A stretch of 38,752 nucleotides of DNA from an uncultured Lachnospiraceae bacterium (GCA_910585075.1 CAJUED010000038.1:1-38752); one strand, 5' to 3'; shown: positions 30,477 to 38,752, numbered from the stretch's first letter. Notes: generated by a model from the letters alone, not told the origin. Translations and numbers: made by a program.

Positions 30477-31835
30477 CTACTGCTCTGTGCGCCGCAGCCT
30501 TGCCAGAAAGAATCCGTCCGTCTCATGCACCCCGGGGAAAAGCTGCAGCATACCGCTCTCTCCTTCTTCCTTAAAAGCATCCGGAAGAAAAGGGGATAAG
30601 CTTTCCAATGAAAAAGGGTGCTCTCTCAAAAACCATTCCACCATACCCTCATTTTCATCCGGATTGATGGTGCATGTACTGTAAATCAATATACCGCCGG
30701 GCTTCACATACTGCCAGACAGTATCTAAAATCCTGCGCTGGAGAAGGGTTAGCTCCATAAGCCCTTCTTCCCTAGCGCGGTATTTGATATCCCTCTTTTT
30801 TCCAATAATACCAAGCCCGGAGCAAGGTAAGTCGGCCAAAACCACATCCGCCTTTCCCATCAGCTCCCCGTCCGGCTGCCCGGCGTCCATCACCTGGGCT
30901 TCTATGTTTTGATAACCCATTCTCTCTATATTATCTCTAATCAAAGATACCTTATTCTCCGATAAATCCCTGGCAATCACTTTCCCTGTACCCTTCAGCT
31001 TTTCGCCCATATGCAGGGACTTTCCGCCGGGAGCCGCGCACACGTCCACAACCAGCGCCCCGTCTTTCCCGTCAGGCCGGGCCGCTTCCACCACCAGCAT
31101 ACTGCTCACATCCTGCACAAGGAAATAACCTTCCTCAAAACCGGGTAAATTCCGAATTCCCTCTGTCCCGTAAAGCTCATAGGCATAGGACAGATAAGGA
31201 TGCTGCTTCCAGCACACCCCCGCTTTTGCAAGCGCTGACAGCCAGTTCTCCTTCTCTGTCTGGTTAAGACTCTCCTTAAGGCGCACAGTCACCGGATGCT
31301 CCTCCAACAGCCCTTCCAACATTCTGCATGTGGTCTCCCTGCCATAAGCGGAAAGCCATTTGTGGACCAGCCACCCTGGCATAGAATATTGGATGGAAAG
31401 ATAGTTTTCCTCATCTTTCGCCTTCTCCGGATAGGGAATCTGTTCCTTCTTTCTTTCGATATTCCGAAGCAGGCCATTCACAAAACCTGAAAGACCGCGA
31501 AGCCCCCGTTTTCCGGCCAGCTTCACCGCCTCGTTGATAACCGCCCTTGCAGGAATGCTCTCCATAAATAAAAGCTGATACACGCTCATCCGCAGTAAAT
31601 TCCTGATCAGAGGCTTCATTTTGGAGACCGGCACCTTGGAAAATACATCCAGAATATAGTCAATCTGAATCAGCCGCTCCAAAGTCCCCTCCGTCACCCT
31701 TTTCACAAAGGCCTTATCCCTTGGGTCACTATAATTATATTTATCAAGTACATCCCTGATTACCAGATGGCTGTAAGAACCCTCCTCCAGGATTTCCATC
31801 AGCATATCCAGCACCAGTTCCCTTGTATTTCCCAC
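30477..31835 (-). CDS. rsmB: 16S rRNA (cytosine967-C5)-methyltransferase
   Basis: 452 residues. The N-terminal NusB-like RNA-binding domain (about 1-130) is followed by a SAM methyltransferase: DVCAAPGGKSLHMGEKL is motif I, ADLPCSGLGIIGKKRDIKYR carries the release Cys, and IYSTCTINPDENEGMVEWFL the catalytic Cys. It methylates C967 of 16S rRNA. The start GTG has AAAGGATATC upstream. It sits between the membrane zinc peptidase gene and rlmN, as commonly seen in Clostridia. Confidence 0.95.
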   Translation of the reverse strand: MGNTRELVLDMLMEILEEGSYSHLVIRDVLDKYNYSDPRDKAFVKRVTEGTLERLIQIDYILDVFSKVPVSKMKPLIRNLLRMSVYQLLFMESIPARAVINEAVKLAGKRGLRGLSGFVNGLLRNIERKKEQIPYPEKAKDEENYLSIQYSMPGWLVHKWLSAYGRETTCRMLEGLLEEHPVTVRLKESLNQTEKENWLSALAKAGVCWKQHPYLSYAYELYGTEGIRNLPGFEEGYFLVQDVSSMLVVEAARPDGKDGALVVDVCAAPGGKSLHMGEKLKGTGKVIARDLSENKVSLIRDNIERMGYQNIEAQVMDAGQPDGELMGKADVVLADLPCSGLGIIGKKRDIKYRAREEGLMELTLLQRRILDTVWQYVKPGGILIYSTCTINPDENEGMVEWFLREHPFSLESLSPFLPDAFKEEGESGMLQLFPGVHETDGFFLARLRRTEQ

Positions 31836-31893
31836 TCACGATATCCTTTCTCACTTACAAATCAACTGTTACTTTCTTGATATTCTCAAAACT

Positions 31894-32616
31894 TTAATCC
31901 CTTCTGCGGCTGTTATTGCTCAGAATTACCAGTCTCAAAAGCTGTAACAGGGAAGACGCTGCCGCCGCCACATAGGTAAGGGCCGCCGCCCCCAGCACGC
32001 GCCTACAGCCGTTCACCTCGTCCGTTCCAAGCATGCCATAATTTCCAAGCATCTTCAGCGCCCTTCCGGAAGCGTTAAATTCCACCGGCAGCGTCACCAC
32101 CTGGAACAGTACGGCAAGGACAAATACCCACACGCCAATCTGGGCCAGGGAAAAGTAACCGCCTCCCGGCAGTTCAAACCCTTTTCCAAGGATAATCCCT
32201 AAGATTACTAACGGAAGCCCTAACCTGGAGCCAATGTTGGCTGCCGGAACCAAGGCTGAGCGGATTTTCAGCGGAAGATATCCCTCCTTGTGCTGCAGGG
32301 CATGGCCGCACTCATGGGCCGCCACTCCAATGGCCGCTACAGAAGAAGAACCATATACCGAATCCGACAGCCGCAGCACCTTGTGAGCAGGGTCATAATG
32401 GTCTGTCAGATTCCCTGCTATGTGCTGAACCTGCACATCATGAATACCGGACAACTGCAAAATTCTCTGTGCGGCCTGGGCTCCTGTCATACCGCTGCGG
32501 GAGCGCACTTTCGCGTATTTCCTGTAAGTACTGTTTACCCGAGAGCTTGCCGCAATACACAAAACCGCTCCAATCAATACTAAAATATAGGTAGGATCAT
32601 AAAATAATCCCAACAT
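31894..32616 (-). CDS. YugP-like membrane zinc metallopeptidase
   Basis: 240 residues. The zinc motif HExxH appears as AAHECGHALQHKEGY (about residue 100), flanked by hydrophobic segments at the N-terminus (YILVLIGAVLCIAASS), in the middle and near the C-terminus, so the active site faces the membrane surface. Known as the neutral zinc metallopeptidase family DUF2268/YugP type; substrate not known. AGGAGG precedes the ATG. Position between fmt and rsmB is a recurring clostridial arrangement, suggesting a link with protein synthesis or membrane quality control, inferred only. Confidence 0.88.
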   Translation of the reverse strand: MLGLFYDPTYILVLIGAVLCIAASSRVNSTYRKYAKVRSRSGMTGAQAAQRILQLSGIHDVQVQHIAGNLTDHYDPAHKVLRLSDSVYGSSSVAAIGVAAHECGHALQHKEGYLPLKIRSALVPAANIGSRLGLPLVILGIILGKGFELPGGGYFSLAQIGVWVFVLAVLFQVVTLPVEFNASGRALKMLGNYGMLGTDEVNGCRRVLGAAALTYVAAAASSLLQLLRLVILSNNSRRRD

Positions 32617-32646
32617 ACCTGCACCTCCTGTTTATCAAACACTGTC

Positions 32647-33576
32647 TCACCCAAGCCTTAAACCGGGCTTCACTTCATATCCCAAAAGAAATTCCTTTAC
32701 CGTCATCCGCCGTTTTCCCTCAAGCTGCAGGGAGCGGATTTGCAAAGAACCGTCACCGGTGGCCACTGTGAAAAAATCCTTTCCAACCTCGGTCACACAT
32801 CCCGGCTCGCCAAGGCCTTCCTGGGAACCCTCATCCGCTTCCCAGATTTTTAGGGTTTTTCCTTTGTAGAGGGTATAGGCACTTGGCCAGGGATTCAACC
32901 CCCGCACCAGACGTTCAAGGCTTGCGGCATCCTTTTCCCAGTCCACAAGTCCCAAAGATTTGGAAATCTTACCCACATGGGAAGCCAGGCTCTCATCCTG
33001 TTTTTCCGGTTTTAACTCTCCCCGTTCAATCTTTGGAAGGGCCTCCACAATCAGCCTTGCACCTGCCTCCATCAGCTTGTCGTGGAGACTTTCTCCTGTG
33101 TCCTTCGCTTCTATTATAACCTTTTCTTTCAAAAGCATGTCCCCGGTATCCAGACCTTCATCCATCTGCATAACGGTAACGCCGGTTTCGGTCTCCCCGT
33201 TTATAATCACCCAGGAAATCGGCGCCGCTCCCCGGTACTTGGGAAGCAGTGATGCATGAATGTTGATACATCCAAACTTTGGCATATTTAACACCTTTTT
33301 AGGCAGAATCTGCCCGAAAGCCGCCACCACAAAGATATCCGCAGGGTAAGAGGAAAGCTCCTTAATGGCTTCTTCCTCTCTTATTTTAACCGGCTGCAAA
33401 ACCGGTATACCATATTGCAAAGCACATTTTTTAACCGGCGACATCTGCACTTCCCTGCCTCTGCCCTTTTGCTTATCCGGCTGGGTGACCACCGCGCTCA
33501 CCTGATGCCCGGCCTTTATGATCGCCTCAAGAGGCCCCACCGCAAAATCGGGCGTTCCCATATATACAACCTTCAT
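32647..33576 (-). CDS. fmt: methionyl-tRNA formyltransferase
   Basis: 309 residues, usual length. It transfers a formyl group from 10-formyl-tetrahydrofolate to initiator Met-tRNA. Motifs: VVYMGTPDFAVGPLEAII at the start, the active-site NIHASLLPKYRGAAPISWVI with Asn, His and the later Asp in MQMDEGLDTGDMLL, and a C-terminal OB-like tRNA-binding domain (about 205-309). AAGGAG precedes the start. Follows def in the same direction, as in most bacteria. Confidence 0.97.
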   Translation of the reverse strand: MKVVYMGTPDFAVGPLEAIIKAGHQVSAVVTQPDKQKGRGREVQMSPVKKCALQYGIPVLQPVKIREEEAIKELSSYPADIFVVAAFGQILPKKVLNMPKFGCINIHASLLPKYRGAAPISWVIINGETETGVTVMQMDEGLDTGDMLLKEKVIIEAKDTGESLHDKLMEAGARLIVEALPKIERGELKPEKQDESLASHVGKISKSLGLVDWEKDAASLERLVRGLNPWPSAYTLYKGKTLKIWEADEGSQEGLGEPGCVTEVGKDFFTVATGDGSLQIRSLQLEGKRRMTVKEFLLGYEVKPGLRLG

Positions 33577-33714
33577 GCCAATTCTCCTTTCCCTTACCGT
33601 TACACCTGCCTCTGACAGTGTCCAAATCCTTGTTCACAACAAACGTTGACATGCTCCCGCAAACGCTGTCTTTCCTATTACCATAAAGCTGTCCCGCTCC
33701 ACAAGCCGCCTTAT

Positions 33715-34194
33715 TTAGTCTTCTTCTTCCAGGTCTTCCACATCCATCAGCGGTCCTTCCACCTTTTCCACATACAAATGTCCCTCTAAGTGCTCCAACT
33801 CATGGCAGATTGCCCGGGCTAAAAGCTCTGTGGCCTCCATCTCAAAGGGCTCTAAGTTGCTGTCATAAGCTTTTATTTTCACATAATTGGGCCTTGTCAC
33901 CACCCCGGTTTTCCCAGGGACGCTCAGGCACCCTTCATTTCCACTCTGCTCCCCGCCGGATTCTAAAAGCACCGGATTGATCAGCATAACCGGATCTTCC
34001 CCTGTCACATCAATGGTGACAATCCTCTTTAGAATTCCCACCTGGGGAGCCGCCAGTCCGACTCCTTCGGCTTCATACATGGTGTCAAACATATCGGCAA
34101 TCAACTCCCGTGTCCGGTCTGTTACCTCCTTTACCTCCTTGCATTTTTTGGTAAGAACCGGGTCTCCAATTTCTCTTATGTTTCTGATGGCCAT
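33715..34194 (-). CDS. def: peptide deformylase
   Basis: 159 residues. It removes the formyl group from new proteins. The three conserved motifs are GVGLAAPQVG, EGCLSVPG (metal Cys) and HELEHLEGHLYVEKV (HExxH; here HELEH rather than the more common HELDH). The acidic C-terminal tail (VEDLEEED) is short. AAGGAAAG lies upstream. The 138 bases between def and fmt hold no gene and a weakly repeated AAACGCTGTC word. Confidence 0.96.
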   Translation of the reverse strand: MAIRNIREIGDPVLTKKCKEVKEVTDRTRELIADMFDTMYEAEGVGLAAPQVGILKRIVTIDVTGEDPVMLINPVLLESGGEQSGNEGCLSVPGKTGVVTRPNYVKIKAYDSNLEPFEMEATELLARAICHELEHLEGHLYVEKVEGPLMDVEDLEEED

Positions 34195-34239
34195 TTCTTT
34201 TCTTTCCTTTCTGATTTCCTGATTTTTTATGCCGATGCA

Positions 34240-36462
34240 CTAATAACTGTCTATAGGGTCAAAATCAAACTGCACGCTCTCCTGCCTGAGGGCAAGGGGC
34301 TGCAGGTATGCCTCTATTTTATCCTTTACCACCGTAAGCTGTCTATAGTCAATTGCTTTACAATAAATCACATATCTGTAAATGTCGTTGATTTTACCGA
34401 TAGAAGCCTTTGCAGGTCCTATCACCTGTACATCCTCCCCGGCAATTTTTGAAAGTCTCGCCCCGAGAGCTTCTCCCCTTTTTTCGTCAAAGGCTGAAAT
34501 TAACACAGCCATCATATGAGCCGCAGGAGGATATCCCCCAAGCTTCCTGTAAAGAATTTCTTCCTCATAAAAAGCCTCATAATTCTGCTCCGCCGCCCGC
34601 AGAATGCTGTAGTGGTCAGGGCGGTAGGTCTGTATCACCACTTTCCCCGGCTTCACGCCCCGCCCGGCCCTCCCGGCCGCCTGGGCAAGGAGCTGAAAGG
34701 TTCTCTCCCCGGACCTGTAATTGCTGTCGTTTAAAGATAAATCCGCCGCCAGCACCCCAACCAGCGTCACATTGGGAAAATCGTGCCCTTTCACAATCAT
34801 CTGGGTGCCCACCAGCACGTCCGCCTCTCCACCTGAAAAGGCGCCAAGTATCTTCTCGTAGCTGTCCTTGGTGCGGGTGGTATCCCCGTCCATCCTAAGT
34901 ACCCGGATACCCGGAAATCTTTTATAAAGCTGCTGCTCAATCTGCTCCGTGCCCGCCTTAAATCCCAGCAGATAAGGGGAGCCGCAGGATGGGCACGCCC
35001 CCGGCATTGGAATTTCATATCCGCAGTAATGACAGACCATCCGATTTCCCATATGCTGTGATAAGGACACATCACAGTGGGGACACTTCATCACATAACC
35101 GCAGGAACGGCAGGAGACGAATCCCGCATAGCCTCTCCTGTTTAAAAAAAGCATGGTCTGCTCTCCTGTGCTTCTCCGCTCCTCAATCAGCTCCTGCAAT
35201 TTCCGGCTGAAAATAGAGCGGTTACCGCTTCGCAGTTCTTCCCTTAAATCTATAATAGAAACATGGGCCAGCTCGCCCCCCGTAAGCCTGCGGGTTAAAG
35301 TAAATAATTCATATTTTCCCTGCTTTGCCCTGTGATAGGCCTCCAGGGAAGGGGTTGCCGATCCCAGCACCAGACTTGCGTTTTTCAGTCCTGCAAGGTG
35401 CTCTGCCGTCTCTCTCGCATGGTACCGGGGCATGGTCTCGCTTTTGTAGCTGGTCTCATGTTCCTCATCCATCACGATCATCCCCAGATTGGGAAAAGGC
35501 ACAAAAAGCGCCGAGCGGGGGCCGATTATCACGTCAAGCTCGCCCCTTTTTGCCCGCTCGCACTGGTCGAACTTTTCTCCCGCAGACAAGGTGGAATTCA
35601 TCACCGATACCCTGTCTCCAAACCGTTTATAAAATCTGAGCAGCGTCTGGTATGTTAAGGCAATTTCCGGGATAAGAACAATACACTGTTTTCCTCTCCT
35701 TATCATACCATCAATCAAAGATAAATAAACCTCTGTTTTTCCGCTACCCGTAATTCCGTGAACCAGATAGGTTTTCCGCTCTCCCCTGTCAAAATCACCA
35801 AGCACCTTATCACGGATAGCTGCCTGCTGGTCGCTTAAATCCCTGCCGGATTCCCGCTGTGAATCAATCTTCACCGGATTTCTGTAAAAGCTCTCACTTT
35901 CTATAGAAAGAACACCCTGTTCCTGTAAACTTCTAAGAGCCGAGGGGGACACGTTCAGTTTCCCTGTCACCAGCTCATAGGGCAGCACCGGCTCCCTGCA
36001 CAGCTCCTCAAGCACTCTGGCCCTGGCCCTTTGGTGCTTCCTTTGACTTTCTCCTAAAAGGGAGCGGGTTTCCTCCACACTAAGAAGCCGCACCAGCTTT
36101 TTCTTCTCCTTAAGCTTCATTGCCCTTTTCACCGGCAGCACTGTTTTCAGCGCCGCAATCATGGTGGAACCGTAGGTTTCCTTCATCCATGCGGCCAGCC
36201 GGATGGCATCCGCCTCCACAGATATGCCAGATTTTATGATTTCTGCAATCTCCTTTTGTTTTTCATCAGGAAATTCCGCCTTGTCCGTCACTTCAATCAC
36301 ATAGCCCGTCCGCAGACGGTTCCCCTTTCCAAAAGGCATCATCACGCACATGCCCGGACTGATTTTCCCTCTGAGGGCCTCCGGTATTTTATATTGAAAG
36401 GGTCTGTCAACTTTTTCATGGGAAATATCCACAATAATATTTGCGTATCTGCCCTCTGTCAT
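34240..36462 (-). CDS. priA: primosomal protein N', replication-restart helicase
   Basis: 740 residues, usual length. It recognises stalled forks and loads the replisome. N-terminal 3'-DNA-binding domain (about 1-100), winged helix, then helicase lobes with Walker A HGITGSGKTEVYL, Walker B MDEEHETSYKSE, a paired zinc module with eight Cys (CRSCGYVMKCPHC ... CHYCGYEIPMPGACPSCG), and lobe 2 with VGTQMIVKGHDFPNVTLVGV and QAAGRAGRG. It starts 8 bases after murE ends, so both are cotranscribed. def follows by 45 bases. Confidence 0.96.
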   Translation of the reverse strand: MTEGRYANIIVDISHEKVDRPFQYKIPEALRGKISPGMCVMMPFGKGNRLRTGYVIEVTDKAEFPDEKQKEIAEIIKSGISVEADAIRLAAWMKETYGSTMIAALKTVLPVKRAMKLKEKKKLVRLLSVEETRSLLGESQRKHQRARARVLEELCREPVLPYELVTGKLNVSPSALRSLQEQGVLSIESESFYRNPVKIDSQRESGRDLSDQQAAIRDKVLGDFDRGERKTYLVHGITGSGKTEVYLSLIDGMIRRGKQCIVLIPEIALTYQTLLRFYKRFGDRVSVMNSTLSAGEKFDQCERAKRGELDVIIGPRSALFVPFPNLGMIVMDEEHETSYKSETMPRYHARETAEHLAGLKNASLVLGSATPSLEAYHRAKQGKYELFTLTRRLTGGELAHVSIIDLREELRSGNRSIFSRKLQELIEERRSTGEQTMLFLNRRGYAGFVSCRSCGYVMKCPHCDVSLSQHMGNRMVCHYCGYEIPMPGACPSCGSPYLLGFKAGTEQIEQQLYKRFPGIRVLRMDGDTTRTKDSYEKILGAFSGGEADVLVGTQMIVKGHDFPNVTLVGVLAADLSLNDSNYRSGERTFQLLAQAAGRAGRGVKPGKVVIQTYRPDHYSILRAAEQNYEAFYEEEILYRKLGGYPPAAHMMAVLISAFDEKRGEALGARLSKIAGEDVQVIGPAKASIGKINDIYRYVIYCKAIDYRQLTVVKDKIEAYLQPLALRQESVQFDFDPIDSY

Positions 36463-36470
36463 ATCGCTTC

Positions 36471-38192
36471 TTATCCGCGCCCTGCGCCCGTCTCCTTCAG
36501 TATTTCCGCTATCAGGACTCTCTCATCCATAGGATATTTGACCCCTTCGATTTCCTGATAGTCCTCATGCCCCTTGCCCGCAAGTACAATAATGTCTCCC
36601 GGCTGTCCATGGGAAATGGCATAGGCAATGGCTTCCTTTCTGTCACAGATTTCTATATACTCCCCTGTTGTCCTTCCTATGCCCGTTTTAATATCCTCAA
36701 TAATGTCCTGAGGCTTTTCAAATCGGGGATTATCCGAGGTAATGATTGTAAAATCAGCATAATTTCCGCTGACCTCCCCCATCTCGAAACGCCGCAGTTT
36801 CGACCTGTTTCCTCCGCATCCGAAGACGCATACAAGCCTTGTGGGCTCATACTCCCGCAGCGTGCTCAAAAGACTCTTAAGGCTCATGGCGTTATGGGCA
36901 TAATCAATCAGCAGGGTGAACTGGTCTGACACCGGAACCATCTCAATCCTTCCTTTTACATGAGCCCCCAGCAGGGCCTTTCGGATTTGGGGTATCCCCA
37001 CCTGAAAATGCCTGCACACCGCAATCGCCGTAAGAGCATTGTAAACACTGAACCGCCCGGGCGTAGGCACCTCCACCGTAAAGCCTTCCTGCCATAAACC
37101 CTCTTTTTCTGTTTCCGCTTCTTTTTCTATTCCCTTTTCGTTTCCTCTTTCTTCTGCAATTTGCGCCCTAAGTCTGTTATCTGTATTTTCTGTATTTTCT
37201 GTATTTTCCGTTTTTTCTATTTCTTTTGCTTTCTCCGCTGCCTGGGCCGCTTTCACCCGGAAAGCCACCCCAAGCTCTCCCGGTTTATTGACCAGTTTTA
37301 AATCCTGGGCATAAATATCAAATGCCGCGCTGACCGCACATTCATTTTCATTTATAGCATTACAATCAGAATTCATATTCTTGGCATTCGTTTTGTTTGC
37401 ATTTATGCTTATGGCATTTATGCCTATAGTTTCAATCCTGCAGGTGTGTCCCGCCAGCACTGCCTCCATATGGGCGTCATCCCGGTTTACAATCCCCAGC
37501 CTGCACTGTTTGAACAAAAGCCCCTTGCAGGCCTGATATTCCTCAAAGTCCGCGTGCTCATTGGGCCCAATATGATCCGGCTCTAAATTGGTAAAAATGC
37601 CGATTTCAAAGGTAAAGCCCTGGGTTCTGTGAAGCTTCAGCCCCTGGGAGGCCACCTCCATCACCACAATCTCACAGCCTGCCTCCTCCATCTCCTTAAA
37701 GTACTGCTGTAACAAAAAGGATTCCGGTGTGGTATTGTTTGCCGGAATATGCTTATCTCCTATAATTGTCTCAATGGTTCCCACAAGGCCTACCTTATAT
37801 CCCGCCTGCTCCAAAATAGACTTAATCAGATAAGTGGTTGTGGTTTTCCCTTTTGTTCCCGTGATTCCAATCACCTTAAGCCTGTCGGCAGGATGCCCAA
37901 AATAAGCCGCCGAAATAAAGGCCATAGCATATCTGGTATCCGGTACCCGAATCACCGCGGTCTCACTATCTTCCGGAAGCTCCACCTCCTTTTGCACCAC
38001 TATGGCGCCGGCGCCCTTTCTCGCCGCCTCCGCTGCAAAAGAATGCCCATCCACCTGATAACCGCAGATGCAGATAAACATGCAACCCTCTGTTATCTTT
38101 CTGGAATCATACACAACTTCTGTTATTTCTTTATTTATATCTCCTCTTATGCATTCATAGGAAAGTCCTTCCAATAATTCCTTACAATCCAT
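36471..38192 (-). CDS. murE: UDP-MurNAc-tripeptide synthetase (meso-DAP type)
   Basis: 573 residues, against about 480-500 usual. It adds meso-diaminopimelate to UDP-MurNAc-Ala-Glu using ATP. ATP loop GITGTKGKTTTT (about 109-120), the carbamylated-Lys segment YQACKGLLF, GCGGNRSKLRRFEMG, and the specificity motif DNPR (TSDNPRFEKPQ), which marks DAP rather than Lys. The usual DYAHTP is DYAHNAMSLKSLL. The extra length comes from two low-complexity insertions, about 254-282 (NAISINANKTNAKNMN...) and 312-367 (KEIEKTENTENTENTDN, then Glu/Lys-rich), both in the central domain. GGAGGT precedes the ATG. The motifs needed for activity are intact. Confidence 0.95.
   Translation of the reverse strand: MDCKELLEGLSYECIRGDINKEITEVVYDSRKITEGCMFICICGYQVDGHSFAAEAARKGAGAIVVQKEVELPEDSETAVIRVPDTRYAMAFISAAYFGHPADRLKVIGITGTKGKTTTTYLIKSILEQAGYKVGLVGTIETIIGDKHIPANNTTPESFLLQQYFKEMEEAGCEIVVMEVASQGLKLHRTQGFTFEIGIFTNLEPDHIGPNEHADFEEYQACKGLLFKQCRLGIVNRDDAHMEAVLAGHTCRIETIGINAISINANKTNAKNMNSDCNAINENECAVSAAFDIYAQDLKLVNKPGELGVAFRVKAAQAAEKAKEIEKTENTENTENTDNRLRAQIAEERGNEKGIEKEAETEKEGLWQEGFTVEVPTPGRFSVYNALTAIAVCRHFQVGIPQIRKALLGAHVKGRIEMVPVSDQFTLLIDYAHNAMSLKSLLSTLREYEPTRLVCVFGCGGNRSKLRRFEMGEVSGNYADFTIITSDNPRFEKPQDIIEDIKTGIGRTTGEYIEICDRKEAIAYAISHGQPGDIIVLAGKGHEDYQEIEGVKYPMDERVLIAEILKETGAGRG
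37181..37216. repeat. in-frame 9-bp tandem repeat inside murE
   Basis: CTGTATTTT three times in a row (37181-37207) and a fourth altered copy CCGTTTTTT (37208-37216), coding on the minus strand for a Glu-Asn-Thr repeat. Nearby, 37390-37430, GCATTTATGC words repeat as well. Each is a multiple of 3 so the frame survives. Confidence 0.8.
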
Positions 38193-38248
38193 ACAATACC
38201 TCCATACTATCTCTGGCTTTAACAGACATCCTTCATAAGAATAGCACG

Positions 38249-38278
38249 ATTATACAGTTTTTTCAATCTGATAACCAC
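38249..38278 (-). promoter_or_regulatory. putative murE operon promoter
   Basis: Minus strand: TATAAT at 38249-38254 and a weak -35 GTGGTT at 38273-38278 with an 18-base spacer, about 57 bases before the murE ATG. The -35 is poor. Confidence 0.4.
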
Positions 38279-38291
38279 TTCTTCCCTTTCC

Positions 38292-38456
38292 TCATATAGT
38301 ATGTTCCCGTTTTTTATGATGCACCAGCACTTTACAGATTACCGGAACAACTTTTACTTTACCTACCCGGTTCCCGCTTAAAGCATTAGACACAGCCTGC
38401 TGACTTACGCCGCCATTTTTAGCACTCTCCATAATGCTAAGGCCTTTTTCAGCCAT
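38292..38456 (-). CDS. small helix-turn-helix reading frame
   Basis: 54 codons from the ATG at 38456. AKNGGVSQQAVSNALSGNRV reads like a LacI/Cro-type recognition helix region, followed by KVKVVPVICKVLVHHKK. No good ribosome site precedes this ATG. GGAGGGG at about 38518-38524 lies in the same open frame but without a standard start codon near it, so the true start, or whether it is a broken gene, is unsettled. It is divergent from the holin-like toxin gene. Confidence 0.45.
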   Translation of the reverse strand: MAEKGLSIMESAKNGGVSQQAVSNALSGNRVGKVKVVPVICKVLVHHKKREHTI

Positions 38457-38599
38457 TGCCAGATAAATCTTTTTTGTTGTATGTGTGTGTGTTGTATGAT
38501 ATTCTGAATACGAGATAACCCCTCCGGCTCCTGATTGGAACCGCACAGCACATTGACAATATAATATGCTTAACCGGGCAGCCGGGGGACGTGCTCTCA

Positions 38600-38621
38600 C
38601 CCGAACCGAGTACCTTTCGGG
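38600..38621 (+). promoter_or_regulatory. leader hairpin touching the toxin ribosome site
   Basis: CCCGAA (38600-38605) pairs with TTCGGG (38616-38621), and the Shine-Dalgarno GGAGGTGAT begins at the next base. TCACC at 38597-38601 could also pair with GGTGA at 38625-38629 in an alternative fold that hides the site. Confidence 0.5.
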
Positions 38622-38634
38622 GGAGGTGATTATT

Positions 38635-38718
38635 ATGAGTACATATGAGGAATTAAGCTTGATAGTGAGCATTGCTCTACTGATTGTTGCGATTCTAAAT
38701 TTGAAAAATAAGAAATAG
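38635..38718 (+). CDS. 27-aa putative holin-like toxin (type I toxin family)
   Basis: GGAGGTGAT 4 bases before the ATG opens MSTYEELSLIVSIALLIVAI then LNLKNKK and a stop. The form - an acidic MSTYE start, one hydrophobic helix, a short basic end - matches the putative holin-like toxin family (TxpA-like, type I systems), in which an antisense RNA holds back a membrane-damaging peptide. The stop codon lies inside a perfect terminator hairpin. The antisense RNA gene would be expected on the minus strand near the window edge but cannot be seen. It was placed by motif and layout; length is far below normal gene-calling limits. Confidence 0.7.
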   Translation: MSTYEELSLIVSIALLIVAILNLKNKK

Positions 38719-38752
38719 CCGTCCTGACTTTGGCAGAGCAGACGGCTATTTC
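38712..38752 (+). terminator. terminator of the holin-like toxin gene
   Basis: GAAATAGCCGTC (38712-38723) and GACGGCTATTTC (38741-38752) are perfect 12-base arms around a 17-base loop; the window ends at the last paired base. The stop codon of the toxin lies in the left arm. Its symmetry means it could also end a transcript from the minus strand, such as an antisense RNA. Confidence 0.75.

Noticed and set aside
33600..33700. AAACGCTGTC words between def and fmt as another copy of the dispersed repeat
   Set aside because: Only about 10 bases match; the rest of the 37-base unit is missing.
34410..34898. 162-codon plus-strand frame opposite priA
   Set aside because: Proline/arginine-rich antisense of the PriA zinc and helicase region; no ribosome site or family.
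38461..38500. GT-rich stretch (TATGTGTGTGTGTT) suspected as a phase-variable repeat
   Set aside because: Only about four dinucleotide units, outside any well supported start; too short to claim.
1..38752. CRISPR arrays, rRNA, tRNA, known riboswitches, complete insertion sequences
   Set aside because: No evenly spaced repeats, cloverleaf-like sequences, riboswitch cores or intact transposase genes were found by eye.

Overview
The window looks like the chromosome of an anaerobic Clostridia-class Firmicute, most likely a Lachnospiraceae member. Evidence: the housekeeping order murE-priA-def-fmt-membrane zinc peptidase-rsmB-rlmN-prpC-prkC-rsgA, strong AGGAGG-type ribosome binding sites, a DNPR (meso-diaminopimelate type) MurE, and accessory genes whose style I associate with gut Lachnospiraceae. 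Almost every gene is on the minus strand; the clear exceptions are the hybrid histidine kinase (23628-25349) and a tiny holin-like toxin at the right edge (38635-38718).

Layout. (1) 1-4.6 kb: cargo resembling an integrative/conjugative element: a DUF4942-type methyltransferase, a one-domain BRCT protein, two unrecognised proteins, a 26-residue peptide gene and a soluble FtsK/SpoIIIE-type translocase, several joined by 4-base stop/start overlaps. (2) 4.6-8.8 kb: an AT-rich scrap-yard holding the tail of an Rpn-type nuclease/transposase, a decayed XRE antitoxin, an intact PIN toxin gene followed by a 63-codon partner, an orphan 176-aa protein beside what may be a toxin tail, and at 8.2-8.73 kb a composite second copy of two of these pieces. 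In that copy the PIN gene lost exactly 65 bp between two 9-bp direct repeats. The scrap-yard ends inside a truncated serC start (8739-8810). (3) 8.8-16.9 kb: small metabolic and regulatory units: a DegT-type aminotransferase, a LysE exporter, an ECF sigma factor with a DUF4179 partner, a stand-alone C39-like peptidase, a GNAT acetyltransferase, a LysR regulator with an ACT-domain protein, a 5'-truncated flavodoxin gene, and a DUF2975/HTH pair. (4) 17-19.7 kb: a LysR gene and then pseudogene debris: a VirB4-type conjugation ATPase with in-frame stops, and an EamA transporter with a His-rich tail fused to the first codons of a flavodoxin. (5) 19.7-23 kb: a probable glycoside-use unit (AraC regulator, esterase, GPH-family symporter). 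(6) 23-25.4 kb: a MarR regulator divergent from a soluble PAS-HisKA-HATPase-REC hybrid kinase. (7) 25.4-38.2 kb: the GC-richer conserved core for translation, ribosome maturation, protein phosphorylation, replication restart and wall synthesis. (8) The right edge holds a small HTH reading frame divergent from the holin-like toxin, which ends in a perfect 12-bp-arm hairpin.

The strongest original observations are the composite duplication with its microhomology deletion, the serC breakpoint, the pseudogene mosaic at 18.0-19.4 kb, the 16-bp-arm palindrome in front of the DUF2975/HTH pair, the low-complexity insertions in MurE, and the toxin leader hairpin at the right edge. No rRNA, tRNA, CRISPR array or intact insertion sequence was recognised. 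All family names come from reading motifs by eye, not from searches.
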